A stretch of 64,000 nucleotides of DNA from Rhodococcus jostii NBRC 16295. Lineage in GTDB: Bacteria > Actinomycetota > Actinomycetes > Mycobacteriales > Mycobacteriaceae. The translations under genes were made by a program, and so were the position numbers. Every line of letters starts with the position of its first letter. Position 1 is the first letter of the stretch. Where the stretch lies: positions 62,001 to 126,000 of the forward strand of contig NZ_BCWY01000001.1 in the NCBI RefSeq assembly GCF_001894825.1. Direction: 5' to 3'. This document shows positions 17,571 through 28,000 of the stretch, one piece after another. The notes under the pieces are model-generated. The model did not search any database and had not been told where the DNA came from. It saw nothing but the letters and a program-made list of their open reading frames with translations.

Positions 17571-17905
17571 CAGCGGTCGCGGAGTGGGCGAGCGATGCCG
17601 CGGCAGTCGGCAACATGACTAAGCACGTACAAAATCGCGTGAACACCGCCCGATCATCCACCGGTGCACTGCGACCTCCCCTGTGGACATGCGGCGAACT
17701 GTGGGTCAACGGTTCGGCGATCTCCCACAACGCATCCGATGCCAACCGCAGTGACAACTCATCTCGTGCGTCACATTATGGCCCATGCTATGAGACACGC
17801 GATTAGATAGATCGTTTTGGTAGTCGACGTCGTTGTCCCAGCGGGTTGTTCGACTTCTCGATCGCCACGCTCCCGAAGCTGTGAGGACCGGCAACTGCTG
17901 GCTGG

Positions 17906-17927
17906 AACTACCCGTTCGGGGTGATGC
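17906..17927 (+). promoter_or_regulatory. regulon motif, copy 1 (before NCS1 permease)
   Basis: AACTACCCG then TTCG then GGGTGATGC, 22 nt, plus orientation. It ends 115 bp before the permease GTG. It shares its flanking 9-mers with the copies upstream of coxG, the P450, the ACT gene and the amidohydrolase, and is near-identical to the copies before the coxM stub and the 2-oxoacid dehydrogenase genes. The partial dyad ACCC...GGGT suggests a protein-binding site. Confidence 0.7.
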
Positions 17928-18042
17928 CACCAATCCGTGGTTCGGCTCACACTCATATCCGATCGTGAGGTGTCATCTTTCCTTATCCCCGAAAGCGGCA
18001 GACACCCGCGAGGGTAATCCAACCTTCGACGTGAGGAAGAAA

Positions 18043-19506
18043 GTGCCCGACTCAGATCGAATTGATGGAGCGGACGACCACCCTGTGAATGAATCGGAGC
18101 ACACACAGTCCGAGTTCAGGCGGCCGAGCTCAATAGACGAGAACGAGGATCCAGCCGCCGACGATTACTCGAATGAACACGTACCACTATCGGCACGGGT
18201 ACCTCGATTTACGCTCACGATGTCGGGTTGGTCGATGATCACAGGAATGGCCTGGCTGTTCTTCGGCGCGCTGGCGGGGACCCTTTACGGAACGCGGCAG
18301 GCGCTAATCGGGCTGACGGTATTCACCGTGGGGTTTGCGATACTAAACTCGCCGATGGTGCGGATCGGAGCGTTATCGGGATTGAGCAGCACCCTCGTGT
18401 CCCGGCGATTGTTCGGTAAAGCGGGTGGGATGCTGATCGCAGTGCTCGTCGGCGCCACGACAATCTACTATGCAGTGTTCGAGAGCAGCGTGGTGGCGGT
18501 CGGGCTTCATGAGTATTGGGGCGGCGATCTGCGGCTCTGGAGCCTCGTGGTGGTTCTTGCCATGTTGCCCCTGATGATGGGAGGGGTGCTGACGTGGATG
18601 CACAAACTCAACGGAATCCTGTTGCCGGTCTATATCGTCGGAATGGTCGCTGCAGTGATCCTTGCGGCAAAGAACGGCAATCCTACGGAGTTCCTTGATT
18701 TCCCAGGCGTGGTTCCACCCGAGGCGAGGGGGATTCCAGGCTGGTTGGCAATCGTACTGTTGTATCTCGGGGTGTCGCTGAATATGGTCAGCACTCTTGA
18801 TTTTGCACGATTTTCACGTCTCGAGGACATCGGCTATCACCAACGGATCACCTTTGGTTGGGTATTTGCGATCGTCGTGTTCCTAGTAACCGGCACGGCG
18901 GGTATGTTTCTCGCGCAGATGGCGTTTCCCGGATCCGTGCCAACCGAAGCCGGTGTCGTGGTCGGTTTGATCGGCACGCTCGGATTCGCGGGTCTCGTCC
19001 TGATCGTTGCCACCCAGATCCGGATCAACACGCTGAACTTCTACATGTCGTCGATGAACGCGCAGCGGCTGATCTATCAGCTGAGCGGTCGACGGGTCAG
19101 CCGCAAACCGCTCGTGGTAGCCAGTGCGGTGATCGTGTTCGTGTTTATGCTGACCGATGTGTTCTCTTACATGGAAAAGGCCCTGCAATGGCAGAGCATA
19201 TTCTTCGCCGGTTGGGTCGCCATTGTGTTGACGCATGTTTTGATTGCCGGTTCGAGGGCGTTGATGGGGGACGTGCCGGGAATGGTTCCGTCTCTCCGAC
19301 CCGCCACGGTGGTGTGGGTGATCTCGGCTGCAGTTGGAATCAATCTGTTGGAGTCTCCTACTCTCTGGGCGACAGGATCGAACATCGCGCCGATCATCAC
19401 CATCCTCGTGGCAGTTGTTGGTTACGCACCGTTCGTTGTGCGGAGTCGCTCCGACGCCGGGGCGGCATCGACTGCGCAGCAAACTGTTGGTGCAGCAGAC
19501 GATTGA
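18043..19506 (+). CDS. NCS1-family nucleobase/hydantoin-type permease
   Basis: Cytoplasmic-membrane transporter of the nucleobase-cation-symport-1 (cytosine/purines/hydantoin) family, about 487 residues. A 50-residue hydrophilic N-terminus precedes some twelve hydrophobic segments. The first (FTLTMSGWSMITGMAWLFFG), the segment with LNGILLPVYIVGMVAAVILA and the region DFARFSRL are typical of the family. The GTG at 18043 is preferred because GAGG at 18033-18036 lies 6 nt upstream. The open frame reaches 17833, but that part overlaps the regulatory motif at 17906. The substrate could be a purine, pyrimidine, hydantoin, allantoin or similar N-heterocycle. As the only importer in the motif-linked group, it probably brings in the pathway substrate. 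Confidence 0.85.
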   Translation: MPDSDRIDGADDHPVNESEHTQSEFRRPSSIDENEDPAADDYSNEHVPLSARVPRFTLTMSGWSMITGMAWLFFGALAGTLYGTRQALIGLTVFTVGFAILNSPMVRIGALSGLSSTLVSRRLFGKAGGMLIAVLVGATTIYYAVFESSVVAVGLHEYWGGDLRLWSLVVVLAMLPLMMGGVLTWMHKLNGILLPVYIVGMVAAVILAAKNGNPTEFLDFPGVVPPEARGIPGWLAIVLLYLGVSLNMVSTLDFARFSRLEDIGYHQRITFGWVFAIVVFLVTGTAGMFLAQMAFPGSVPTEAGVVVGLIGTLGFAGLVLIVATQIRINTLNFYMSSMNAQRLIYQLSGRRVSRKPLVVASAVIVFVFMLTDVFSYMEKALQWQSIFFAGWVAIVLTHVLIAGSRALMGDVPGMVPSLRPATVVWVISAAVGINLLESPTLWATGSNIAPIITILVAVVGYAPFVVRSRSDAGAASTAQQTVGAADD

Positions 19507-19550
19507 GATCGGTACGCGTGCGGGTCACCAGTGCTCACTGGAAGCTGAAG

Positions 19551-19572
19551 AACTACCCGTTCCAGGGGATGC
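19551..19572 (+). promoter_or_regulatory. regulon motif, copy 2 (before coxM stub and moaA)
   Basis: AACTACCCG then TTCC then AGGGGATGC; 19 of 22 positions agree with copy 1. It lies 45 bp after the permease stop and 97 bp before the GTG of the truncated coxM, pointing toward it. This is the most diverged copy, as expected if its original target gene has been deleted. Confidence 0.6.
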
Positions 19573-19668
19573 AGTGAGGCCATGGCAGGGACCACACTGT
19601 TTCGATAGCCGTGTTTTGCGGTGAGACCGTGGACCCGAGCGAATGATGTTCATGCGAAGGGACGTGAC

Positions 19669-19755
19669 GTGCAACCTGCGCCGATTGCCTATCATGCGCG
19701 CGAAACCGTAGCCGAGGCTACGGGATTGCTCACCGCTCATGGTGTCGAGGCGAAA
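19669..19755 (+). pseudogene. 5' stub of a CoxM-type FAD subunit gene
   Basis: From GTG 19669 the frame reads VQPAPIAYHARETVAEATGL then LTAHGVEAK. This aligns with the first 29 residues of the intact CoxM at 62900 (MKPAPFAYYVPETVAEAVGL then LVEHGDEAK). After this the similarity stops and no FAD-binding motif follows. A molybdenum-hydroxylase gene has therefore been deleted here, leaving its start and the upstream regulatory motif fused to the moaA leader. Confidence 0.7.
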
Positions 19756-19837
19756 TGGAGGCCGCCCAGCACGGCCCGGCGCCGTCATGTCGTGAGCACG
19801 CTCAGCGCGGAGCCGAATCCCGGACGGGGGCGTCGCG

Positions 19838-20926
19838 GTGACGTCGATTCTTGATCCAGTTCAGATCGGGATGCCGCGGGTGCGAGGCGGAGGTGGTCAG
19901 CCAACGCCCGCCCTGTCGAGAGCCGATCGTCCGTCGGTCGCGGCGCTGGTCGATCGGTTCGGTCGGGTCGCCAAGGACCTGCGGGTGTCGATCATCGAGA
20001 AGTGCTCGCTGCGTTGCACCTACTGCATGCCCGCAGAAGGGCTTCCTAACATCCCGCAGCACCGACTACTCACGACAGACGAGATCGTGCGCTTGGTGCG
20101 GATCGCGGTCGAAGATTTGGGGGTCAACGAGGTCCGGTTCACCGGTGGGGAGCCGCTGATGCGACGCGACCTCGAGGACATAGTCGCGGGCTGCGCCCAA
20201 GCGGTTCCCGGTATCCCACTATCGATGACCACGAATGCGGTCGGGCTCGAGCGCCGGGCACGGCGGCTCGCAGCCGCGGGGCTGGGACGGGTCAACGTTT
20301 CACTCGACTCTATCGACCGCGCCCATTTCGCCGAACTCACCCGACGGGACCGGCTGCCATCGGTGCTGGCCGGGATCCGTGCAGCCGCCCGCGCCGGGCT
20401 TGCGCCGATCAAGATTAACGCAGTTCTGATGCCGGAAACGCTCAGCGGTGCGGCCGATCTGCTCGAATGGTGCCTCACGGAGGGCTGCCTTCTGCGGTTC
20501 ATCGAGCAGATGCCACTTGACGCGGACCGCAGGTGGGCGCGGGCGTCGATGGTCGACGCGGAGCGGCTGCTGGAAGCGCTGGGTGAGAGGTTCGACCTGA
20601 CGGAAGTAGGACGCGAGGATCCGTCGGCGCCGGCCGAGGAGTGGCTGGTCGACGGCGGCCCTGCCACCGTCGGCATCGTCGCCTCGGTGACCCGGAACTT
20701 CTGTGCGGACTGTGACCGGACCCGGCTCACCGCGGAGGGCACGGTCCGATCTGGCCTGTTCAGTGATGAGGAGGTCGATCTACGCGCAGCGATGCGCTCG
20801 GGGGCAGGGGACGAGAAATTGGCCGGGCTGTGGCGTGACGCGATGTGGAGCAAATGGGCCGGACACGGTATCAACTTGGAAGGATTCGAGCCGCCGAACC
20901 GCAGTATGGGAGCGATCGGTGGCTGA
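19838..20926 (+). CDS. moaA: GTP 3',8-cyclase MoaA with altered C-terminal cluster motif
   Basis: Radical-SAM enzyme for the first step of molybdenum cofactor synthesis, GTP to 3',8-cyclo-GTP; 362 residues. The SAM cluster motif is CSLRCTYC (Cys56, Cys60, Cys63), followed by the GGEPLMR motif (residues 103-109) and a C-terminal double glycine (MGAIGG). The second [4Fe-4S] cluster normally needs C-x2-C-x13-C. Here Cys289 and Cys292 are present, but residue 306 is glycine (codon GGC at 20753-20755) instead of cysteine. If correct, the substrate-binding cluster has lost one protein ligand. The GTG start at 19838 follows a G-rich sequence. The gene overlaps moaD by 8 bp and follows the coxM stub, consistent with cofactor supply for molybdenum hydroxylases. 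Confidence 0.87.
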   Translation: MTSILDPVQIGMPRVRGGGGQPTPALSRADRPSVAALVDRFGRVAKDLRVSIIEKCSLRCTYCMPAEGLPNIPQHRLLTTDEIVRLVRIAVEDLGVNEVRFTGGEPLMRRDLEDIVAGCAQAVPGIPLSMTTNAVGLERRARRLAAAGLGRVNVSLDSIDRAHFAELTRRDRLPSVLAGIRAAARAGLAPIKINAVLMPETLSGAADLLEWCLTEGCLLRFIEQMPLDADRRWARASMVDAERLLEALGERFDLTEVGREDPSAPAEEWLVDGGPATVGIVASVTRNFCADCDRTRLTAEGTVRSGLFSDEEVDLRAAMRSGAGDEKLAGLWRDAMWSKWAGHGINLEGFEPPNRSMGAIGG

Positions 20927-21173
20927 GCATTCGGTATCGGTGCGCTACTTCGCCGCGGCCGCGGAGGCTGCCGGGTGTACTAAGGAGGAAGTCCGGGTTG
21001 TGGTCGGCGCCAGCCTCGCCGACCTTCGGGCGGTACTGGTGGGCAGGTACGGCCCGAGCATGGAGCGCGTGCTGACGGTGGCCGCGTTCCTGCAGGACGA
21101 CGAGCTCACTCGGGATCTCGCGGTTGCCGCGGCATCGCGGGTGGATGTGCTGCCGCCGTTCGCTGGCGGCTGA
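20919..21173 (+). CDS. moaD: molybdopterin synthase sulfur-carrier subunit MoaD
   Basis: Ubiquitin-fold sulfur carrier of 84 residues. The N-terminal beta strand [15 protein letters not shown] and the C-terminal LPPFAGG are standard, and the terminal Gly-Gly is the site of thiocarboxylation. The start GTG at 20919 lies inside the end of moaA (overlap GTGGCTGA), indicating translational coupling. The open frame extends further upstream but only in antiparallel register with moaA. MoaE and the other cofactor genes are not in the window, so the large subunit of molybdopterin synthase must be encoded elsewhere. Confidence 0.88.
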   Translation: MAEHSVSVRYFAAAAEAAGCTKEEVRVVVGASLADLRAVLVGRYGPSMERVLTVAAFLQDDELTRDLAVAAASRVDVLPPFAGG

Positions 21174-22324
21174 GGTGTGAAGGAAGTCATGAGTCGATCA
21201 CGACGTTCACACCACGGTGTACTCCGATCGGCAGCTCTGTCGACGACCACGGGTGTAAGCCGCGGCATCTTCTCGCGGTGTCCTTGTTCCGGATTGCTGA
21301 GATGGTCGCGGTGACCCGAGGTGTAGGAGGGCGAAACGAGCATGTGAGCTGAAGAGAGTGTGCGCGTGTAGCCGCTGTGAGTGATGATCTGACCTACATC
21401 GACGGTGAGGGCAGGGTGTGGGTAGTCCACGTGAGTGGAATAACCGCTACCGCTTGGATCCCGTCGGAGGCGAGAGAGTTCCAGACCACCGCCGAGGTGA
21501 TCGCGTTGGTTGGGGCCGACAACATGACGAAGCCGACGTGCTGTCCACCGCCCGGACGGCAGGGATCTCGAGCATCAAGCGCACCTCTGAGCTGGCCCAC
21601 TGCGCTCTCAGCTCGTGGTGCCCTCGGTGAAGGTCGAATTCGGTTTAACCGCGACCGCGATCACCAGCGGGGCGCGGGCTATGACGACCATCGGACACAC
21701 CGACGTCGATATGACGATATACCTCGGTGGCCGTCGTGGGCCCGCCCTGGCCTTCATTGTGAAGGCGGTCGACCCGCCGGCCAGCCAGAACGTGGTGCGG
21801 TTGCTCGCCAAAGAGGGCGGCGAGCGTGGTCACTGGGTTCGCAACGTGTCGAGCCTCGCGGTATCGGATTCTGCCAGCCCTGCGCATTGACCTGGGTGGT
21901 CCTCGTGACCTCCACCGGTGATGCCCACTGCACTTGGAAGGACACTGCCGTGGAGGTGTCGGCGATATGGCTATAGCCGTCGCACCAATCGCGCAGGTCC
22001 CCGGGGTTGATCATGTTGTGCGACATTGCGCGTGCCTCCCGCTCGTGAACGTGCGCTTACTGCTCGCCCTGGTTTTCCGAGCACAACTCCTCGGTGTCTG
22101 TGTGCCTGGCGATGCGTGGCCGGTTGATTGACACGCCGTTCTCCGCGGACGAGATTTGGCTGAAGGAAAATTGCGATCACAACCCAACCCAGCCCGTCAC
22201 CCCGTCCGCGAAATGCTGGCGCTTCCAGATCAGCACCTGTACCTACGATGTGTACGTCGTAACACACCGGTCGCTGGTCAGCGTTTCGGCGAAACGCCTG
22301 CCCTGCGCACACCATGTCTCCGAT
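21174..22324. other. 1.15-kb region with no confident gene
   Basis: Lies between moaD and the convergent doxX gene. A plus frame from GTG 21377 begins protein-like (SDDLTYIDGEGRVWVVHVSG) but decays into arginine-rich sequence. A second plus frame at 21619-21830 (VKVEFGLTATAITSGARAMT) is also protein-like without a recognised family. They could be pieces of one or two decayed genes; nothing intact is supported. Confidence 0.35.
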
Positions 22325-22837
22325 TCAGCGCTCGACACGGTTCTTCCGCAGTCCGGCGACGAATCCCGCTGCGGCCACGGCGGCGGATGTCAACGCGACT
22401 GTCCGCATCCACGGTCTGTTGAGAGCGTCCCCGGAGACGTGGTCGACTGAGAACTTGCCGGGGCCGGCGATGCCCACCGCGGTACCCACCAGACCGAGCA
22501 TCGCTGTGTACTCGTATCCGCCATTCAGGGAGAAGAAGCCGTTCGGTGCATGTACGGCCGATGCGACGGCCATGGTGCCCAGCGTCGCGGCGGCAGCGGC
22601 GGGTGTCGCGAGGCCGGTGGCGAGCAGCGCGCCACCTCCAATCTGGCAAAACGCCGCGATCCTCGCTTTCTTCTGTCCATCCGTGAAGCCCATCTCCTCG
22701 AAGGCGACCCCCGCCCCCTCCAATCCGGGGCCGTCGAAGGCGCCCCAAAGCTTTTGGGCACCATGCGCAAACAGGGTGCCGCCGACGCCGAGTCGGACGG
22801 CGAGGACGGCATAGTCACGGGCAGTGTTTTTGGCCAC
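22325..22837 (-). CDS. DoxX-family membrane protein
   Basis: Membrane protein of about 170 residues with four hydrophobic segments. The family signature near the N-terminus (DYAVLAVRLGVGGTLFAHGA followed by QKLWG) and the following GFTDGQKKARIAAFCQIGGG are typical of DoxX/SURF4-like proteins, some of which belong to quinone or thiosulfate oxidoreductase systems. The GTG at 22837 is chosen because AGGAG lies 8 nt upstream; the longer frame is arginine-rich. It is third in a possible coxG-fadR-doxX transcription unit, with 167 bp between the fadR stop and its start. Its exact role is unknown. Confidence 0.8.
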   Translation of the reverse strand: MAKNTARDYAVLAVRLGVGGTLFAHGAQKLWGAFDGPGLEGAGVAFEEMGFTDGQKKARIAAFCQIGGGALLATGLATPAAAAATLGTMAVASAVHAPNGFFSLNGGYEYTAMLGLVGTAVGIAGPGKFSVDHVSGDALNRPWMRTVALTSAAVAAAGFVAGLRKNRVER

Positions 22838-23004
22838 TGGAAATACTCCTACAGTGTGGTTGGACGTTGAACTTCGGTGAATATCAGTACGGGATTGACG
22901 GTGTCTAAATCCGTGGCTCCGAACGACTGCCACGAACTGGTAATCCGTCGAACGGGCGAGCGTCCGTGAAACAGTGCTTCGCTGACCCACGTTGATTGAT
23001 GCGA

Positions 23005-23826
23005 TCAGTGGTTCCAGCTGAGGTCGCCGTTCATCCAAATCGCACGTGTACCAATCAGGTCGGTGATTGCCGCCGACGGAATGCTTGCCTGATCATTCGC
23101 GGTGCGAATGTCATCGCTGAGACGACTCGGGAGGCGTATGCAGTTGGTACTCAGCCGCATTGCATCTGCAGCGCATTCTGGACGCTCATCCACAATGGCC
23201 CCGACTAGCGCCCTGTGCGCGGCGTATCCGTCCTTCGCGTCGCCTGGTCGCGTTTCGCCGTCAGATCCCCGGTTTCCCTCTGGAGCAGAGATGGTCCCGC
23301 TGGCCCAGTCGAATAGAACTGAGAAGACTCTATTATGAGTGGCGCGAACGACCGCCCTGTGGAGGCTGAGATCGGCGGCGACGAATTGTTCAGGCGATAC
23401 CGCTGATTCTCTCCACATCATTGCGCCCTTGAGAGCGGCGATGTCCGAGTGATCTCTGCGGCTCGCCGCAAGTCGAGCGCTCTCGATTTCCAGCGCTGCG
23501 CGAACTTCGTTGATCTCGTGTGGATCGGCTCGGCCTCGTAGTCGGTCGAGTGTCGTGAGTGGGGTGGTAGACATCACGAATGTGCCCGAGCCCTGGCGTG
23601 GAAGGAGTTGCCCGGACGCGACCAAGACCCGTATTGCCTCCCGCCCGGTTGAAGTACTGACACCGAGAAGGGTGCTGAGGTCACGGTTGTTTGGAATCTG
23701 GGAACCGACAGGCCATTCGCCCTCCGAGATGAGAGAACTCAATCGGTGGACTGCGTGGGTTACCAACGAGATTCGTTTGACGGGCCGCACTGTCGCGTCG
23801 TATCTCCGATCTCGCGCATTGCGCAT
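23005..23826 (-). CDS. GntR/FadR-family transcriptional regulator
   Basis: About 273 residues. The N-terminal winged helix (SLISEGEWPVGSQIPNNRDL, then STLLGVSTSTGREAIRVL) is of the GntR type. The C-terminal all-helical FCD domain contains the ligand or metal-binding pattern around DLSLHRAVVRATHN and AAHRALVGAIVDE. FadR-type regulators respond to organic acids in catabolic operons. The start is uncertain: ATG 23826 has no clear ribosome site and a GTG at about 23787 is an alternative. It follows coxG by 94 bp, placing it in a unit headed by a copy of the 22-nt motif. It could regulate the set, although that motif is not a classic FadR-group operator. Confidence 0.8.
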   Translation of the reverse strand: MRNARDRRYDATVRPVKRISLVTHAVHRLSSLISEGEWPVGSQIPNNRDLSTLLGVSTSTGREAIRVLVASGQLLPRQGSGTFVMSTTPLTTLDRLRGRADPHEINEVRAALEIESARLAASRRDHSDIAALKGAMMWRESAVSPEQFVAADLSLHRAVVRATHNRVFSVLFDWASGTISAPEGNRGSDGETRPGDAKDGYAAHRALVGAIVDERPECAADAMRLSTNCIRLPSRLSDDIRTANDQASIPSAAITDLIGTRAIWMNGDLSWNH

Positions 23827-23920
23827 TGCACATTGGCGCGGCGGGCTTACCTCATCCATCCTGCCTTCGCGGCCTTACCGTTTGCGGGCGTTGCATCAGC
23901 CTGCCGCGGATCGCGGGCGT

Positions 23921-24601
23921 TCAGGTCAGGAGCCATGTCAGTCCGATGGTGAGTACGGTCAGCCCGACCAGGGTGACGGCCCACTTTGCCTGGAGAGGAA
24001 TGATCGAGTTGAGGTCGAGGGGGGCGACGTCTGCGACGGTGGTGTTCGTGGGGGTGACGGGTGTCAGTCTCGGTGCGGGCGACGCGGTGTGTGAGCTGCC
24101 GGCCGTCTCGGATCCTGCCTGGGTCTTAGCTTCGACCTCGTGGGAGTCCTTAGGGCTGGCCAGCACGGTTTCCTGCAGCCGGGCGGCGAACTGTTCGATC
24201 ATCCGCGATCCGATCTCCGTCATCGCGCCTCGGCCGAACTGCGCCACCTTTCCTGAGATTGCCAGGTCCGTGGTGACGGTACAGCGTGTACTGCCGCCGT
24301 CGCTCCCCAACAGCTGCATGGTGATGAGTGCATCCGCGCTGCCCTTGCCGGTCGTATCTTTCGCCCGGGCCTTCAGCACCGCTCGATATGCGTTCGAGTC
24401 GAGTTCGGTGAACGAAGCCTGGCCCTTGAACTGTGTGAGGATCGGACCGATCTTGAGTTTGACGACACCGGTGAACGAGTCTCCATCGATGCCGGTCAGC
24501 ACGGCACCGGGCATGCAGGGGGCGATCAGTTCGACGTCGGTCAGTGCCGTCCACGCCTTACCGATCGGCACGTCAAGGGCGAACTCGTTTTCCAGCTTCA
24601 C
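23921..24601 (-). CDS. coxG: CoxG-like SRPBCC protein with C-terminal membrane anchor
   Basis: About 226 residues. The N-terminal SRPBCC domain (FALDVPIGKAWTALTDVELI then APCMPGAVLTG) matches carbon-monoxide-dehydrogenase subunit G. A serine/threonine/proline linker follows, and a final hydrophobic helix (WAVTLVGLTVLTIGLTWLL) anchors it to the membrane. CoxG recruits molybdenum hydroxylases such as CoxMSL to the membrane and the respiratory chain. The GTG at 24601 is preferred since similarity begins there and AAAGG lies 9 nt upstream. A regulatory-motif copy stands 60 bp upstream. Its partner enzyme is not adjacent: the nearest candidates are the coxM stub at 19669 and the intact operon at 59-63 kb. 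Confidence 0.85.
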   Translation of the reverse strand: MKLENEFALDVPIGKAWTALTDVELIAPCMPGAVLTGIDGDSFTGVVKLKIGPILTQFKGQASFTELDSNAYRAVLKARAKDTTGKGSADALITMQLLGSDGGSTRCTVTTDLAISGKVAQFGRGAMTEIGSRMIEQFAARLQETVLASPKDSHEVEAKTQAGSETAGSSHTASPAPRLTPVTPTNTTVADVAPLDLNSIIPLQAKWAVTLVGLTVLTIGLTWLLT

Positions 24602-24660
24602 GGTGAAGGCCTTTCTCGTTTCGTGCGGTAGTTCACTGTGGGTCCCGGCGATGTCTTCGC

Positions 24661-24682
24661 GCATCACCCTGACCGGGTAGTT
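24661..24682 (-). promoter_or_regulatory. regulon motif, copy 3 (before coxG)
   Basis: Minus-strand reading: AACTACCCG then GTCA then GGGTGATGC. It ends 59 bp before the coxG GTG. Flanking 9-mers are identical to those of copies 1 and 7. Confidence 0.72.
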
Positions 24683-25083
24683 GCACACATCGCGGCAGGG
24701 GAGATCACCCAATTCAGTTCCGATAACCCCACCAGAGCGAACACACCAACCGACCCTCGCCTGGTTGCCTTATGAGGCCTCGTCTGTGTGCAGGACCGTT
24801 GCCGTGGTCCTGGTCCTGCCTCCGCCTTCACTGCTGAAGTCCCCGGCTGTCGACGTCACGCCCGGACTTCCGAAACATCGCGAGACCCCACAGCAGCGGC
24901 TGCGGACGACCTCGATTGTTCCAACGGCGATATGCTGTAACCGCTGGATGCGCCTACCACGGCGGCAAGAGGTGATCTCATGAATTGGGTCCGGGCATGC
25001 GGCGGTCCGCCGGGTTCGAGCCCTGCCTGGCCAAATGCCCCTGGATTGCGAAACGAGGCCGACGCGCGGGAGCGAGGCCGCTG

Positions 25084-28000
25084 ATGGCCGAACTCGATCC
25101 ACAATCGACACAGCGCGACATGGATCCCGGGATCGAAGCCGAGCTGGAATCGGCGGGGTTCGAGGATGCTCGGGAGATCGGGCGCGGCGGGTTCGGGGTC
25201 GTGTACCGCTGCGTCCAGCCGTCGTTGGACCGTGTCGTCGCCATCAAGGTCCTCTCCTCAGAGTTCGAGGGGGTCGACCGCGAGCGTTTCCTCCGCGAGC
25301 AGCACGCGATGGGCCGACTCTCCGGACACCCGAACATCGTCCACATTCTTCACGTTGGCATCACTCCCATGGGCAGGCCTTATATCGTGATGCCGTACCA
25401 CGTCCGCGGCTCGCTGGACTCCCGAATCCGCCGGAAGGGGCCGCTCGGATGGCGCGAGGCACTCCGTATCGGCGTCAAACTGGCCGGGGCTCTCGAAACT
25501 GCGCACCGGCTCGGCATCCACCATCGGGACGTCAAGCCGGCGAACATCCTGACCACCGAATACGGCGATCCGCAGCTAACCGACTTCGGCATCGCACGCA
25601 TTTCCGGCGGCTTCGAGACCGCGGCCGGCAGCATCATCGGGTCGCCGGCGTTCACTGCCCCCGAGCTGCTCAGAGGGGAGGATCCAACGGCTGCGTCGGA
25701 CGTCTACGGTCTCGGCGCGACACTCTTTTGCGCTATCACCGGCCACGCTGCCTTCGAGCGCCGAAACGGTGAGAAGGTTGTCTCCCAATTCCTACGGATC
25801 ACCTCACACCCGATCCCGGATCTACGTGAACAGGGAATTCCCGACGATGTGTGTGCGGCCATCGAACGCGCCATGGCGGGGGAGCCGACAGATCGCCCCG
25901 CTTCCGCGGCCGACTTCGCGCATGAGCTGAGAGAGGTAGAACGTCGACACGAACTGAGCGTCGACGAGATGGCACTACCCGGTGAGGAAGGTTCCGCCGA
26001 GGGCCCGCCCGAGAACATGACCGCTGCGTCGAGCCGGGGCCGCTCGGAACCGCGACGTAATCAGGTGACCCCGCGGCCGCCGCCCGTCGCTTCGACCCGA
26101 TTTCATCCCCCGGAGGCGACTCGAGCACGTGTGGAGCGCGGCCGCCTGATGCAGGTCTTACGTGCTGGCCGGAGCCGACGTTTGATCGTCATCCACGCGC
26201 CTGCGGGGTTCGGGAAGAGTACCCTGGCCGCGCAGTGGCGAGACGCCCTTGTAGAAGAGAATGTGGCCGTTGCCTGGTTTGCTGTCGATCGTGATGACAA
26301 CAACGTCGTCTGGTTCCTGGCGCACCTGATCGAGGCGATCCGGCGGGTGCGACCCACCCTCGCAGATGAGCTGGGCCAGATCCTCGAGGAGCGCGGCGAT
26401 GACGCCGAGCGGTACGTGCTCACGTCCCTGATCAACGAGATTCATGACAGCGGTGAACGCATGGCCGTCGTCATCGATGACTGGCACATGGTGACCGGTG
26501 ACGTCACCATTGCTGCGATGGGCTTCCTGCTCGACAACTGTTGCCACCACCTCCAGGTCATCGTTACGACCCGATCCCAGGCCGGCCTGCCGCTGAGCCG
26601 AATGCGAGTACGCGATGAGCTTGTCGAGATCGACGCCGAGGCGTTGCGGTTCTCTGTCGAAGAATCACGTTCGTTCCTGGTGGATATCGGTGAGCTCACG
26701 CTTGCTGACAACGATGTGGCCGATCTCAGGGAATCGACGGAGGGATGGGTGGCGGCATTGCAGCTGGCGTCGCTGTCCCTGCGAGGTCAGGCTGATCCAG
26801 TTCGGCTGATCAGCCACATGTCGGGACGCCATCACGCGATCGGGGAGTATCTAGCCGAGAACGTGCTCGATAACCTCGAACCCGAGATGCTCGATTTCCT
26901 GCTTGCCACCTGCGTCACCGAACGAACCTGTGGTGCGCTCGCGTCGACCCTCTCGGGGGGCGGTCGTGGGCAGGTACTGCTCGAAGAGGTCGAGAAACGG
27001 GACCTCTTCTTACACAGGATCGACGACAACGGGGACTGGTTCCGATATCACCACCTTTTCGCCGAGTTTCTGCGACGACGCCTCGAACGCGATCAGCCGG
27101 ATCGGGTCGCCGAGCTCCACCAAAGCGCGTCGCGGTGGTTCGCCGAGCACCACCTGCTCAGCGAGGCCGTCGATCACGCGCTGTCTGCGGGCGACCAGGA
27201 CCGGGCGGTCAGTCTGGTCGAAACTGATGGGATGGATCTGATCGAGCGCTCGCAAATGGCGACACTGCTCGGGTTGACAGCGAAGCTTCCACCACGACTC
27301 GTGGTTTCCAGCCCCCGCCTGCAGCTCACCACGGCGTGGGCCAACTTTCTGCTGCGCCGCACCGCACCCACCCAGACAGCACTCGCTCTCGTCGATTCCG
27401 CCCTCGACCAGAGCACTCGCAGCGAGACCGACGTCGCCGATCTACGGGCCGAGGCTGCTGTCGTGCGGAGTTCGGTGGAAGTTTCCGCCGACCGGATCGA
27501 CGGAGTAGACCAACTGGTGTCGGATTGCCTGTCGCGACCGGACAGGTTGCGGCCCTGGGTCGTGTCGGTCGCGGTCAATGTCGCCACCTTCGAAAAGATC
27601 TATCGGTTCGACTTTGATGCAGCAGACCGGTTGCAGGACTGGGCATCGCGCTATCCGCGGCGAGCGAACGGACCGTTCGGCGGCGTCATATATGGGTATT
27701 GCATCGCGGGGATTGCTGCCAACGAACGGCTCGAGGTGGCGTCGGCCGAGCGGCACTACCGCGAGGCCCTGCAGCTTGGCCGTAGATCGGGTGGCAGCCA
27801 TTCGAACGATGCGCGCCTAGCTGGTGCCCTCCTCGGTGACCTCTTGTATGAACAGGGCGACCTCGTGGAGGCCGAACGACTGCTCGACGCCAGCTGTGAA
27901 CTCGGACCCGAAGGTGGGGTGGTGGATTTCATGCTCGCCACGTACGGAACAGGGGCCCGAATCAAGTCTCTGAGAGGCGATCTCGAGTCCGCTGCACGGC

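Noticed and set aside
16588..17757. 389-codon minus-strand frame
   Set aside because: Shadow of the phospholipase-D-like gene in another frame; low-complexity composition and no family motif.
19507..19577. Apparent peptide end HWKLKNYPFQGMQ after the permease
   Set aside because: This stretch coincides with copy 2 of the 22-nt regulatory motif, and the reading frame runs antisense or out of phase through the permease gene. It is not a gene end.
24990..25035. tRNA-like T-arm sequence (GGTTCGAGCC followed by TGGCCA) just before the pknK-like gene
   Set aside because: The T-stem pairs poorly, and no matching acceptor, D-arm or anticodon arm can be folded upstream. It is probably chance, or at most a relic.
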